Source: Nitrospiraceae bacterium UBA2600
GTDB taxonomy: Bacteria; Nitrospirota; Thermodesulfovibrionia; Thermodesulfovibrionales; Thermodesulfovibrionaceae
DNA: 64,000 nt
Direction: 5' to 3'
NCBI GenBank assembly: GCA_002339325.1
Contig: DDKK01000001.1
Span: forward strand, 1-64,000
A program made the position numbers and the translations under genes. This document shows, in pieces, positions 1 to 9,088 of the stretch (position 1 is the first letter of the stretch; each line of letters begins with the position of its first letter). A model generated the notes under the pieces. It saw nothing but the letters and a program-made list of their open reading frames with translations. It was not told the origin of the DNA and did not search any database.

Positions 1-1365
1 CTCTACTCCGCTTGCCACTTTCTTTGTGGCATCTTCCATCGAACCTTCTGCTACATCTACCTCTGTCTGTATTCCCCTTATCATCTCTGCTATCTCATCG
101 GTTGCCTTTGTTGTTCTTTCTGCAAGTTTCCTTACTTCATCGGCTACTACTGCAAAGCCTCTTCCCTGCTCTCCTGCTCGGGCTGCCTCTATGGCTGCAT
201 TCAATGCAAGTAGATTCGTCTGGTCTGCTATGTCTTTTATCACTGTGACAATTTCACCTATCTGCCTTGAACGCTCACCAAGTACGTTGATTACTTCTGA
301 TAGTTTCCCTATTGCTCCCTCTATTACTTTTATCTCTTTCGCTGTGTTTGTGGTCATGTCTTTTCCTTCTTTTGCTACACTGGCTGTTGTTACGCTTACT
401 TCTGCTATGTTTGATGCATTCTTTGCTATGTCTACTACTGTCTGGCTCATCTCTTCTGCTGCAGAGGCTATCTGGCTTGCTCTCTCTGTCTGGGATTTGA
501 GATTCCTCGATATCTCTTCTGTTGTTGCTGAGAGTTGTTCTGAGGAGGAGGCAAGGGAGCTTGAGATGGTTTTTGACTCTGCTATGAGGCGTTTAATGCT
601 TCTTATTGCTTCGTTTACTGACTGGCTTATCATGCCAAGTTCGTCTCTGCTTTCTACTTTTGCCTCTACTGATAGGTCTCCCTGTGCTACTTTCTCAAGG
701 GTTGTCTTGAGTTCATTGAGACATTTTTTAATTAACTTTGCAATGAAAATTGCAAAAAATAATGCCACTCCTATGCTCACTGCAGAAATAGCTGCCAGTG
801 AAATCAACTGAGTATTCAGGAAGGATTCTATATCTTTAATACTTGTTTTAGTATTTTCAATCTGAAATTTTACAAGATTATCAAGAGCCAAATTAAGTCT
901 GTCCATCTTTTTAGGAACTTCTTTGTTTAAAAACTCAATTGCTTCTTTGTTTTTTCCTGTAAAAGAAAGCTCAATTATCTTATTATTTGCCTTTGCGACG
1001 TCTTCAAAGGCTTCCTTGAGTTCTGCCAAAATTTTCTTGCCCTTATCAGAACGAGTTGTTTTCTCGAGATATTCTATAGTCTCTTTATAAATTTTTCTAT
1101 TTTCCTCTATGATTTTCTTGCTTTCTTCTTTCTCTTTCATGTTATCTGTCAGGAGAATTTCTCTTACCTCAATCTGATTGTCCTTTATTATTTTTCTGAT
1201 TGTTGCAGCATTTGTTATCTTGTCTACTCTCTCATCTATATCCTTAGTATCTTGCTTTATCTGTGCCGTGTTATATTGACTATAAATACCGAGTATTAGT
1301 AAGAGAACAATTATAACTCCATAGCTTATTCTAAGCTTTTTTACAATAGTTAAATTTTTAAACAT
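1..1365 (-). CDS. Methyl-accepting chemotaxis protein (C-terminus cut by window edge)
   Basis: This gene reads continuously for 455 codons on the minus strand and runs off the left edge. Its ATG is preceded by an AGGGGGG ribosome site. Residues about 8-28 form TM1, followed by a helical ligand-binding domain of about 155 residues. TM2 lies at about 189-211, then a HAMP linker and the long methyl-accepting coiled coil. The conserved hairpin tip is visible, with the cores [20 protein letters not shown] and [11 protein letters not shown] at about 385-420. It would sense a periplasmic stimulus and control CheA through CheW, which is encoded 39 bp upstream. The last residues, including any C-terminal CheR/CheB tether, are outside the window. 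The ligand is not predictable. Confidence 0.95.
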   Translation of the reverse strand, partial: MFKNLTIVKKLRISYGVIIVLLLILGIYSQYNTAQIKQDTKDIDERVDKITNAATIRKIIKDNQIEVREILLTDNMKEKEESKKIIEENRKIYKETIEYLEKTTRSDKGKKILAELKEAFEDVAKANNKIIELSFTGKNKEAIEFLNKEVPKKMDRLNLALDNLVKFQIENTKTSIKDIESFLNTQLISLAAISAVSIGVALFFAIFIAKLIKKCLNELKTTLEKVAQGDLSVEAKVESRDELGMISQSVNEAIRSIKRLIAESKTISSSLASSSEQLSATTEEISRNLKSQTERASQIASAAEEMSQTVVDIAKNASNIAEVSVTTASVAKEGKDMTTNTAKEIKVIEGAIGKLSEVINVLGERSRQIGEIVTVIKDIADQTNLLALNAAIEAARAGEQGRGFAVVADEVRKLAERTTKATDEIAEMIRGIQTEVDVAEGSMEDATKKVASGVE

Positions 1366-1404
1366 AAGTCAGCCCCCCTAATTATTTTTCTCTTCTAAAA
1401 AATC

Positions 1405-1923
1405 TTAATTCTCAATAGCTGCTTTCTCTGTCATGCCTATCATACTTGCTGTCTCTTCTTTGCCTATGAGCCTGTCCATATCAAGCAGTATGATTAGCCT
1501 GTCTTCCAGCTTTGCTATACCTGAGATAAATTCGCTGCTCACTGATGAGGTCATTGCAGGCGGTGGCTCTACTATGCTTGATGATATCCTTAATACCTCA
1601 GATACGGTGTCCACTATCAGCCCCATCGTTACTCCCTGTATGTCCATTATCATTATTTTCTGCTTGAGTCTGTCTTCCTCTTCTGGTAATCCAAAAAACT
1701 TCCTCAAACTAACAACAGGTATAACTTTACCTCTGAGATTAATCACTCCTTCCACGTAATAAGGTGCATTGGGCACACGGGTTATCTCTTTCATTCTGTT
1801 TATTTCCTGCACTTTCAGTATATCTACGGCATACTCTTCTCCTCCAAGTGTGAATGTTACCAACTGAAGTATCTGCGAACTGTCAGTAAGCCTTGTTTCT
1901 TTTGCTACTAATGCTGTCTGCAT
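1405..1923 (-). CDS. cheW: CheW chemotaxis coupling protein
   Basis: A 172-residue CheW-domain protein, slightly longer than typical CheW, with a short N-terminal extension of about 18 residues. The double SH3-like fold signatures are present: VTFTLGGEEYAVDILKVQEI near the N-terminus, then VPNAPYYVEGVINLRGKVIPV and the IMGLIVD-like segment. It bridges MCP receptors and the CheA kinase in the cytoplasmic signalling array. The ATG follows an AGGAGGCG ribosome site. It is co-transcribed with the downstream MCP gene (39-bp gap), and the pair probably forms a receptor-adaptor operon. No cheA is visible in the window. Confidence 0.95.
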   Translation of the reverse strand: MQTALVAKETRLTDSSQILQLVTFTLGGEEYAVDILKVQEINRMKEITRVPNAPYYVEGVINLRGKVIPVVSLRKFFGLPEEEDRLKQKIMIMDIQGVTMGLIVDTVSEVLRISSSIVEPPPAMTSSVSSEFISGIAKLEDRLIILLDMDRLIGKEETASMIGMTEKAAIEN

Positions 1924-2058
1924 ACTTCGCCTCCTTTTTGAAGTTACACTTTGTGTTATTGTTTTATTTTCCTATAAAAATCAAGAAAAATCAAATTAAA
2001 ATTTCTTAACAAAAGTAAAAGGGAATACACTATCAAATAGTCTGGCAAAAAGAAATTT

Positions 2059-2538
2059 CTATATTCTTATCACCTCTGCTTCTAAACTGTTAAAATCAAG
2101 AATAATAAAAGTGGCTTTACCGTATAGCCATCCGCAAGCCTCGCCAGGATTTAAAATTAAAGTTTTTCCAATTCTTCTCAGGTCTACTTCGTGAGTATGG
2201 CCGTATATTATAAAGTCAAACTTCTCAGACAATGCCAGTTCATCAAGCATTTGTGGTTCATGCATGAGAGCTATTTTCTTGCCCTCTATATCGATATTTC
2301 TTATGCCTTTCTGTATTCTGTCGCCATACATCTTTTTTAATAAAACTCTATCACCGTCATTGTTCCCAAAAACACCGTAAAAATCTCCTTCAAAATTCTT
2401 GAAAACTCTCCATGTAAAGGGAGATACGAAATCTCCTGCATGAATTATTGTGCTGACTTTGCGAGTTTTTAAAATTTCTAAAATTTTCCTTATATTTTCC
2501 ATGTGGTCGTGGGTATCAGAGATAACTGCTATTTGCAT
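2059..2538 (-). CDS. YfcE/MJ0936-type metallophosphoesterase
   Basis: A 159-residue single-domain calcineurin-like phosphoesterase. The metal-binding motifs appear in order: SDTHDH at the N-terminus, HAGD, GNND, a central MHEPQ and YGHTHEVD. The family hydrolyses phosphodiesters such as bis-pNPP or cyclic nucleotides with divalent metals; the physiological substrate is unknown. The start overlaps the end of scpA by 23 bp, so the two are translationally coupled. The size fits the family (about 160-185 residues). Confidence 0.9.
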   Translation of the reverse strand: MQIAVISDTHDHMENIRKILEILKTRKVSTIIHAGDFVSPFTWRVFKNFEGDFYGVFGNNDGDRVLLKKMYGDRIQKGIRNIDIEGKKIALMHEPQMLDELALSEKFDFIIYGHTHEVDLRRIGKTLILNPGEACGWLYGKATFIILDFNSLEAEVIRI

Positions 2539-3250
2539 GCTCTTCCTCCAGTCTTATATAAATTATATCAAAGTTTTTCTCTTGATAGGCCTTTATAACT
2601 CCAAGTTTTAATAATTCAAGAAGGGCTAAAAAGGTTACGATAATCTCTAATTTTGAAGTCTTATCTCCATTTTTAGAATAATTCTCAAAAAGTTCATAAA
2701 ACTTAACAAGCTTTTTTTCCCTAAGAACCTTTTGAATGTGCTCTATTTTGTCTTCTACTTTTATTAACTCTTGAGCTATTATTATTGGGGGCTCTGGTTT
2801 TTCAATTAATTTTCTGAAAGCAACAAAAAGGTCGTATACAGATATTTCGTAAATTTCATAAACAGGAGCATCTATCTCATTTGAAAAATCTCTTAAATAA
2901 GACTTTGACCAGTAATCATATCTTTCCTTTAAAGAAGACGAGACCTCTTTTAAAGCTTCGTATTCAATTAGCTGTTCTACCAGCTCTTTTCTGGGGTCAT
3001 CATCTTGCTGCTCCGATTCACTTCTGGGCAGTAACATTCTTGATTTAATGTAAACCAGCGTTGCTGCCATTATCAAAAATTCGGAAGCAATTTCTAAATC
3101 AAGCTCTTTCATTAATTCAAGATAGTCTAAGTATTGCTTTGTTATTAAAGCTACGGGTATATCATAAATATCAATTTTATTCTGTTTAATCAAATGAAGT
3201 AGGAGGTCAAGAGGGCCTTCAAAAAGAGGCAGGGCAATCTGAATGGTCAT
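2516..3250 (-). CDS. scpA: Segregation and condensation protein ScpA
   Basis: A 244-residue kleisin. The N-terminal SMC-neck-binding helix carries the family hallmark FEGPLDLLLHLI, followed by IYDIPVALITKQYLDYL. The C-terminal winged helix (IVTFLALLELLKLGVIKAYQ) would bind the SMC head. With Smc and ScpB it forms the condensin that organises and segregates the chromosome. scpB is not adjacent; the next gene is the overlapping metallophosphoesterase. The start lies only about 60 bp from the divergent envelope operon, so the two promoters must overlap or abut. Confidence 0.95.
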   Translation of the reverse strand: MTIQIALPLFEGPLDLLLHLIKQNKIDIYDIPVALITKQYLDYLELMKELDLEIASEFLIMAATLVYIKSRMLLPRSESEQQDDDPRKELVEQLIEYEALKEVSSSLKERYDYWSKSYLRDFSNEIDAPVYEIYEISVYDLFVAFRKLIEKPEPPIIIAQELIKVEDKIEHIQKVLREKKLVKFYELFENYSKNGDKTSKLEIIVTFLALLELLKLGVIKAYQEKNFDIIYIRLEEEHANSSYL

Positions 3251-3273
3251 AATTTATTTTATCACACAAAATT

Positions 3274-3301
3274 TTGACTTGATGAAGTTATTTGGTATAA
3301 A
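3274..3301 (+). promoter_or_regulatory. Candidate sigma70-type promoter of the envelope operon
   Basis: TTGACT at 3274-3279 and TATAAA at 3296-3301 are separated by 16 bp. The predicted transcription start falls at about 3308, next to the ATG at 3309, which would make the first mRNA essentially leaderless. Called by eye; no experimental support. Confidence 0.45.
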
Positions 3302-3308
3302 CTTTAAA

Positions 3309-4976
3309 ATGCACAATTTAAAGCAACTGTTTTTTATCTTCTTTATCATAATGCCTCTTCTTTTAATAACGCAAGTGAATGCTGATACAGGGACTTTTCA
3401 GACTCTAAAAAATGAACTCCTCTCTTATTTTCCCGTTATAACTGGCAAAGTTACGAAGCAGGAAAATAATGAAATTACTCTCGATAAAGGCAGTAAAGAC
3501 GGCTTAAAAAAAGGCCAGAGAGTTGTTCTCTTTGAAGAGACCGTTCCATTAATACATCCAGTAACAAAGCAAGTAATAGGAAAGTCAGAGCGAATAATCG
3601 GAGCTGCAGAAATAGTAAGCGTAGGAAATGATTTCTCTAAGGCAGTTGTTATTGAAGGTGAATTAAAAAAGGGTGAAAGTCAGACTCTTTTTAAAATTCC
3701 TAAATCAAAAATTAAAGTTCTTTACGCACAGACAACAACCGAATGGGCAGTTGGTGAAGGTTACTACAGAGAATTGAGGGACACACAGAGATTTGAAATG
3801 ATTGACGCTCCCATTAATACTGACAATAAAGAATTACTCTTTAAAGACAACAAAGGGGCAGACATACTCCTTCTTCTAAATCCCATAAAAACAGATGGAG
3901 CATTAAAACTCTCTCAAGAGCTTTACTGGATAAAAGACCGTAAACTCTTCTCTAAAGCAGAAATTGAACTTACTGCACCAGCAATTGCAGATTTAAGAAA
4001 AAAATATGCCTCTCTTATTGTTCCTGAAGGTCATACATTACTTTCTTACAGACTTTCCAGAGGTATAAATAGAGTTTCTACGGGTAACTTTGACGGCGTA
4101 AGCCCTAACCAGCTTTTGATAGCCTCAGACAGTGAAATAAGCCTGTATGTAATAGATGTTGACCTCAAACTTAAGAGTAATTACATAATCCCTCTTAGTG
4201 GAGATATTATATGGTTTGACACAGGAGATATTGACAAAGATGGTAAAGACGAAATTGCATTGACTATTAAAAGGGAAAACAGAGTTATTTCAACAATAAT
4301 AAAATGGATGGATGGCGAATTCAAAGAGTTTTCTCGCTTTGATGACCTTTTCCTTAGAATCTACGAAGGCAAGCTTCTTGCTCAATCTTTCTCTCAGTCT
4401 TCAGGATTTGAAGGCGAGATTTTTGTAATTAAACCTACCTCATTAGCAAAGTATGAAAAGATAGAGGCCTTCAAACTGCCGGTAAAATCAAATATTTATG
4501 ACTTCTACTCAGTAAACAATGCCCTATTCAAATGGCAAGAAGATGGAACGCTGGCAGTATATAATGATAAGGGTGTTCCCCTCTGGCGTTCTGCAGAGCC
4601 ATTCGGTTATGGGCTTCAGTATGAAAAGCAAACAGGTATTGCCATGTTGAGTTTAGGCAAATGGCAGGTGCAAAGCAGAATAAAGCCCTTAAGTAACGGT
4701 GTTATTGTGATTGAGAAAAAACCTCTTTTAGGACTTGTTAATCTTTCTACCTTTGGTTACAGAAGCTCAAAACTTCAACTTCTTCAGTGGACAGGAATTG
4801 GAATTGAACAGACCGATATAACCGAAGAAATGTCTGGCGAAATACTTGATTACGCTGTTTCCTCTGATAAGTTATTTGTCCTTGTTAAACCACCTTTTGG
4901 CTTTAATCCCAAAAGAATCCTTCAGGGAGAAAGCCCTTTTGAGACTAACCTTCATATACTCTCCCTTAAATATTAA
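3309..4976 (+). CDS. Exported FlgT-like/FG-GAP repeat protein, function unknown
   Basis: A protein of 555 residues from the ATG at 3309. This start gives a clean signal peptide (hydrophobic core LFFIFFIIMPLLLI, then NA/D cleavage). In-frame starts also exist at 3243 and 3282, but 3243 overlaps scpA and both lie at or before the predicted promoter. After the signal, residues about 30-120 resemble the FlgT C-terminal type domain (VTKQENNEITLDKGSKDGLK, then KKGQRVVLFEE). The rest looks like a beta-propeller with FG-GAP/VCBS-like units (TGDIDKDGKDEIALTI; TGNFDGVSPNQLLIASD). It is probably periplasmic or outer-membrane associated. It sits 3 bp before uppS at the head of the lipid operon. The role is not known; the domain calls are by resemblance. 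Confidence 0.75.
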   Translation: MHNLKQLFFIFFIIMPLLLITQVNADTGTFQTLKNELLSYFPVITGKVTKQENNEITLDKGSKDGLKKGQRVVLFEETVPLIHPVTKQVIGKSERIIGAAEIVSVGNDFSKAVVIEGELKKGESQTLFKIPKSKIKVLYAQTTTEWAVGEGYYRELRDTQRFEMIDAPINTDNKELLFKDNKGADILLLLNPIKTDGALKLSQELYWIKDRKLFSKAEIELTAPAIADLRKKYASLIVPEGHTLLSYRLSRGINRVSTGNFDGVSPNQLLIASDSEISLYVIDVDLKLKSNYIIPLSGDIIWFDTGDIDKDGKDEIALTIKRENRVISTIIKWMDGEFKEFSRFDDLFLRIYEGKLLAQSFSQSSGFEGEIFVIKPTSLAKYEKIEAFKLPVKSNIYDFYSVNNALFKWQEDGTLAVYNDKGVPLWRSAEPFGYGLQYEKQTGIAMLSLGKWQVQSRIKPLSNGVIVIEKKPLLGLVNLSTFGYRSSKLQLLQWTGIGIEQTDITEEMSGEILDYAVSSDKLFVLVKPPFGFNPKRILQGESPFETNLHILSLKY

Positions 4977-4979
4977 GTT

Positions 4980-5687
4980 ATGAGCAGTATTTTAAAACAC
5001 GTAGGAATAATAATGGACGGCAACGGAAGATGGGCTCAATTGCGTGGTCTTCCCCGTTATGAAGGCCATAAAAGAGGAGTGGAAAAAGTAAAAGAAATTA
5101 TAAAAGCCTGTCTCAGACTTAAAATAAGTGTAGTAACTTTTTATGCTTTTTCTATAGAAAACTGGCAAAGGCCTAAAAAAGAAATAGACATAATAATGGA
5201 GCTTCTCAAAAGCCATCTAAAAAAAGAAACAAACAATTTCATTTCGCAGGGCGTAAGGTTTAAAATGATAGGTAATCGCTCTCTGATGCCAGCCGATATC
5301 TTATCTGCCATTGAGGAAACAGAGAAAATAACGTCCGATTGTAGCCAGCTAATTGCACAGTTTGCAATAAGTTATTCTGGAAGAGATGAGATTTTAAGAG
5401 CAATAAGAGAGGCAATTAAAAGAAAAATTTCCTATGATAGTTTTGATGAAAATACCATGAATTCCCTTCTTGACACCGCAGAAATTCCAGAACCTGACCT
5501 AATTATCAGAACTTCTGGAGAACAGAGATTGAGCAATTTCCTTATATGGCAGGCGGCTTACTCAGAGTTTTACTTTACTCAGACCTTATGGCCTGATTTT
5601 ACCGATGACGAGTTTACAGAAGCTGTTCTTGATTATCAGAAAAGACAGAGGAGATTTGGAAAGGTAAGTGAATTTACAAGGACATAG
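4980..5687 (+). CDS. uppS: Undecaprenyl diphosphate synthase (cis-prenyltransferase)
   Basis: A 235-residue cis-prenyltransferase that makes the C55 lipid carrier for peptidoglycan and O-antigen assembly by adding IPP to FPP. The catalytic region I is MDGNGRWA with Asp13, and the FYAFSIENWQRP segment and the C-terminal PDLIIRTSGEQRLSNFLIWQ signature are intact. The start is 3 bp after the preceding stop, and the end overlaps cdsA by 20 bp. The order uppS-cdsA-dxr-rseP is the classical bacterial arrangement. Confidence 0.97.
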   Translation: MSSILKHVGIIMDGNGRWAQLRGLPRYEGHKRGVEKVKEIIKACLRLKISVVTFYAFSIENWQRPKKEIDIIMELLKSHLKKETNNFISQGVRFKMIGNRSLMPADILSAIEETEKITSDCSQLIAQFAISYSGRDEILRAIREAIKRKISYDSFDENTMNSLLDTAEIPEPDLIIRTSGEQRLSNFLIWQAAYSEFYFTQTLWPDFTDDEFTEAVLDYQKRQRRFGKVSEFTRT

Positions 5688-6456
5688 TAAAAGAATTATT
5701 GTTGCCCTAATCGCTGTTCCCCTTCTTCTTTTTATAATTATTAAACTTCCGCCTTATTTCTTTCTCGGACTTCTGGTTCTAACAAATACTATTGCCTTCT
5801 GGGAATTTCTCAGAATGTACAACACGTTAAAATTACTATCTTTTACTGGAATTTTTATCTCCATAATTATATTTGCGCTCAACTGTTTTTACTGGCAGTT
5901 CGCCGTGTATTATTATTCTCTAAGTTTCATTTTTATTGCTCTCATACGTCTATTTCTCAAAAAACAGCCCGAAGGCTCACTGAAGGATTTAGCTCCTGTA
6001 ATTGTAGGCCTTCTATATATACCTGGTCTATTAGTCTTCCACTGGTTTCTCAGAGCAGAAGGATGGCAGTGGATAATTTATCTTTACAGTGTTGTATGGG
6101 CATCTGATAGTTTTGCCTATTACATAGGAAAAGGCTTTGGTAAAAGCAAACTCTATCCTGAAGTTAGTCCTAAAAAAACTTGGGCTGGAGCCTATGGTTC
6201 AATAGCCGGTGGAGCGGTTACATCTTTAGCAGTAGGCTATTTAATTGTCAATAAGTCTATTGTAAGTTTAGTTTTAATGGGTGGAATCATTGGATTTGTA
6301 TCTATTTTAGGTGACCTTGTAGAGTCTATGTTTAAAAGGGATGCGGGAGTTAAAGACTCGAGCTTCCTCTTCCCTGAACATGGTGGAGTACTTGATAAAA
6401 TAGATGCTATGCTCTTTGCAGGAGTAATACTGTATTTTGTTTTGAAATACATGTAG
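5668..6456 (+). CDS. cdsA: Phosphatidate cytidylyltransferase CdsA
   Basis: A 262-residue polytopic membrane enzyme (about 7-8 hydrophobic segments) that converts phosphatidic acid and CTP to CDP-diacylglycerol. The family signature is near the C-terminus: SMFKRDAGVKDSS, then FPEHGGVLDKID (the usual DR is DK here). Translation begins with GTG at 5668, overlapping uppS by 20 bp. It feeds pgsA further along the same operon. Confidence 0.95.
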   Translation: MNLQGHSKRIIVALIAVPLLLFIIIKLPPYFFLGLLVLTNTIAFWEFLRMYNTLKLLSFTGIFISIIIFALNCFYWQFAVYYYSLSFIFIALIRLFLKKQPEGSLKDLAPVIVGLLYIPGLLVFHWFLRAEGWQWIIYLYSVVWASDSFAYYIGKGFGKSKLYPEVSPKKTWAGAYGSIAGGAVTSLAVGYLIVNKSIVSLVLMGGIIGFVSILGDLVESMFKRDAGVKDSSFLFPEHGGVLDKIDAMLFAGVILYFVLKYM

Positions 6457-6465
6457 GAGGGAAGT

Positions 6466-7611
6466 TTGAAGAATGTTGTAATACTGGGAAGTACTGGTTC
6501 AATAGGCAGAAATGCATTGGAAGTAATAAAAAATTTTCAAAACAGATTTAAGGTCTTAGGACTCGCAGCAAAAAGTAACATTACTATGCTTGAGAAGCAG
6601 ATAAGAGAGTTCTCACCATCTTTTGTAGCAGTGGCTGATGAAGAAAAATCAAACCTACTCAGAGAAAAATTCAAAGGAATAGAGATAATAACAGGTATTG
6701 AAGGAGTATGCGAACTTGCAAAATTAAAAGAAGCGGACATTGTAATATCAGCAATTGTCGGAGCCGCAGGTCTACTACCTACTCTTGAAGCTGTAAAAGC
6801 AGGTAAGACTCTGGGGCTTGCCAACAAGGAAAGCCTTGTTTTAGCTGGTGAATTAATAAAAAAAGAAGCTAAAAAAAGCAGAGCAAAGATAATTCCTGTT
6901 GACAGCGAACACAGTGCAGTATTTCAGTGCATAAATGGCTGTAACAGACCGTATATAAGAAAAATATGGCTTACAGCTTCTGGAGGGCCTTTCAGGGGCA
7001 GGAAAAAACATCAGATGGAGCATGTCACCGTTCAAGAGGCATTAAATCATCCTAAATGGAAAATGGGAAAAAGAATAACTATAGATTCGGCTACCTTAAT
7101 GAATAAAGGCTTCGAAGTTATAGAAGCTCATCACCTCTTTGATATTGCCGTAGACAATATTGGCGTTCTAATACATCCGCAAAGCATTGTCCACTGTTTA
7201 GTCGAATTCATTGATGGAACTTATCTTGCCCAGATAAGCAATCCTGATATGAAAGCTCCTATTGCTCTGGCTCTATCGCTTCCTGAAAGACTATCGGACA
7301 TAATAAAACCAATAGATTGGTCAATTACAAACGAGCTAAGATTTGAACTTCCAGACACAGAAGCTTTTCCCTGCCTTAGACTTGCCTATGAAGCAATAAA
7401 AATTGGAGGCACTATGCCTGCGGTTTTAAATGCCGCAGATGAAATCGCTGTTGAAGCTTTTCTCGAAGGAAAGTTAAAATTTAATGACATACATTTAATT
7501 ATTAAAAAAGTGATGGATGCCCACTCAGTTTCACCAGCAGAAAATATTGATGAAATTCTTAAGGCTGATAGCTGGGCAAGAAAATTTGCAAAAAAGGAGA
7601 TAGAGGGATGA
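6466..7611 (+). CDS. dxr: 1-deoxy-D-xylulose 5-phosphate reductoisomerase
   Basis: A 381-residue enzyme of the MEP isoprenoid pathway that converts DXP to MEP using NADPH. The N-terminal Rossmann motif is GSTGSIGRNALEVI. The metal and substrate segment VDSEHSAVFQC, the catalytic-loop sequence with IWLTASGGPF, and KMGKRITIDSATLMNKG are all conserved. The start is TTG at 6466 after a strong AGGAGG at 6456-6461. It supplies precursor for the UppS product, and its stop overlaps rseP by 4 bp. Confidence 0.97.
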   Translation: MKNVVILGSTGSIGRNALEVIKNFQNRFKVLGLAAKSNITMLEKQIREFSPSFVAVADEEKSNLLREKFKGIEIITGIEGVCELAKLKEADIVISAIVGAAGLLPTLEAVKAGKTLGLANKESLVLAGELIKKEAKKSRAKIIPVDSEHSAVFQCINGCNRPYIRKIWLTASGGPFRGRKKHQMEHVTVQEALNHPKWKMGKRITIDSATLMNKGFEVIEAHHLFDIAVDNIGVLIHPQSIVHCLVEFIDGTYLAQISNPDMKAPIALALSLPERLSDIIKPIDWSITNELRFELPDTEAFPCLRLAYEAIKIGGTMPAVLNAADEIAVEAFLEGKLKFNDIHLIIKKVMDAHSVSPAENIDEILKADSWARKFAKKEIEG

Positions 7612-8681
7612 ATCTTATTTATGCAATAATTCTCTTCGGTTTTTTGATATTCATTCATGAGTTAGGTCATTTTCTTGCTGCAAAACTCAGTGGCGTAAGA
7701 GTTCTCAAGTTTTCAATAGGCTTTGGACCGCGGATACTTGGTAAGAAAATCGGCGATACAGAGTATCTTTTGAGCGCCGTGCCTCTGGGTGGTTACGTAA
7801 AAATGTATGGTGAAGACGTTGGTGATGAGATAATTGACGAAAAAAGGTCATTTAAGCATCAGCCAGTTTATAAAAAAATTTTCATTGTTCTGGCAGGCCC
7901 ACTTTTTAATATAATTGGAGCAGTATTTCTGTTCTGGATAGTTTTTGTCTATGGAATACCTGTTCTTAAACCTGTAATTGGAGAGGTAATGGAGAAATCA
8001 CCTGCTTATATGGCAGGATTACAGAAAGGAGATAGGATAGTTGAGATTAATGAACAAAAAATAACTAATTGGTTTGATATGGCTCAACAAATCCAGCAGA
8101 ATCCGGGAAAAGACCTAAAATTCAAAGTAGAAAATAGTGGACAAGTGAGAGAGATAATTATCAAACCTGAAGGCAAAGAAACGAAGAATCTTTTTGGCGA
8201 AAAAATATATGTAGGACAGATAGGAATTAAACCAGCCGAAGAATTTTTTATCCAGAAGGAAGAACCGCTTAGTGCCTTAAAAAAATCTTTAGATAAATGC
8301 TATGAAATTGTTGAACTAACCTATCTTACGGTAGTTAAGATAATACAAAGAGTTGTATCTACGGAAGTTATAGGAGGCCCTATCCTCATATTTCAGGCAG
8401 CAGGCAAAACCGCAGAACAGGGCTTGATTAGTTTCCTAAGTTTTGCTGCCATAATCAGCATAAATCTCGGCATTTTAAATCTTTTACCCATTCCTGTATT
8501 GGACGGTGGACATATAATGTTTTTCCTGATTGAAGCTATAAGAAGAAAACCTTTAAGTGAGAAAGTTATTGCCATATCGCAAAAAATCGGTATAATCTTT
8601 CTGATTGCCCTGATGATGCTTGCATTTTATAATGATATTGTTAGACTTTTAAATCCCGGGAAAATGCCTTTCGGAAAATGA
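7608..8681 (+). CDS. rseP: RIP zinc metalloprotease RseP (site-2 protease)
   Basis: A 357-residue membrane protease. The zinc-binding HELGH is at residues 17-21 in TM1. A single PDZ domain lies at about 120-190 (GEVMEKSPAYMAGLQKGDRI), and the second active-site motif LLPIPVLDGGH is in a C-terminal TM. E. coli RseP has two PDZ domains; one is common outside Gammaproteobacteria. It cleaves anti-sigma factors or remnant signal peptides in the inner membrane. It overlaps dxr and the Nudix gene by 4 bp each. Confidence 0.95.
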   Translation: MNLIYAIILFGFLIFIHELGHFLAAKLSGVRVLKFSIGFGPRILGKKIGDTEYLLSAVPLGGYVKMYGEDVGDEIIDEKRSFKHQPVYKKIFIVLAGPLFNIIGAVFLFWIVFVYGIPVLKPVIGEVMEKSPAYMAGLQKGDRIVEINEQKITNWFDMAQQIQQNPGKDLKFKVENSGQVREIIIKPEGKETKNLFGEKIYVGQIGIKPAEEFFIQKEEPLSALKKSLDKCYEIVELTYLTVVKIIQRVVSTEVIGGPILIFQAAGKTAEQGLISFLSFAAIISINLGILNLLPIPVLDGGHIMFFLIEAIRRKPLSEKVIAISQKIGIIFLIALMMLAFYNDIVRLLNPGKMPFGK

Positions 8682-9088
8682 AAAGAGCTTTTTCTGCAGG
8701 AGGAGTAGTATACAAGTTCGAAAATGAAAAATTAAAAGTGCTATTGATTTCTGTAAAGAACAATAAAGTTTGGGCTCTTCCAAAAGGACTTGTAGAGAAA
8801 GATGAAAAGCCTGAACAAACAGCCTTGAGAGAGATTAAAGAGGAGACAGGTGTTGATGGTAAAATTAAAGATACCATAGGAGAGGTTTCATACTGGTTTT
8901 ATCTAAACGATGAAAAATACTTTAAAACAGTAAAATACTATCTGGTTGAATACGTTTCAGGACATATAAATCCTGATGATGAAGTGGATTCTGCTAAATG
9001 GTTTAGCCCTCAAGAGGCTATTGAGAGATTAACTTACGGAAGTGATAAAGAAATTTTAAAAAAAGCATTGGAGAAGATAGGTGCATAA
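8678..9088 (+). CDS. Nudix hydrolase
   Basis: A 136-residue single-domain protein with a full Nudix box: [20 protein letters not shown] followed by TGV, matching GX5EX7REUXEEXGU. The opening [10 protein letters not shown] and the size resemble the Ap4A/diadenosine-polyphosphate branch, but the substrate cannot be assigned from sequence alone. It overlaps both rseP (4 bp) and the next gene (8 bp), so it is translated as part of the envelope operon. Confidence 0.9.
   Translation: MKRAFSAGGVVYKFENEKLKVLLISVKNNKVWALPKGLVEKDEKPEQTALREIKEETGVDGKIKDTIGEVSYWFYLNDEKYFKTVKYYLVEYVSGHINPDDEVDSAKWFSPQEAIERLTYGSDKEILKKALEKIGA

Noticed and set aside
26..811. Long plus-strand open frame of 261 codons over the MCP gene
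   Set aside because: It is antisense to the conserved receptor, has Ser/Thr/Ala-rich low-complexity content and arises from the codon bias of the coiled-coil region.
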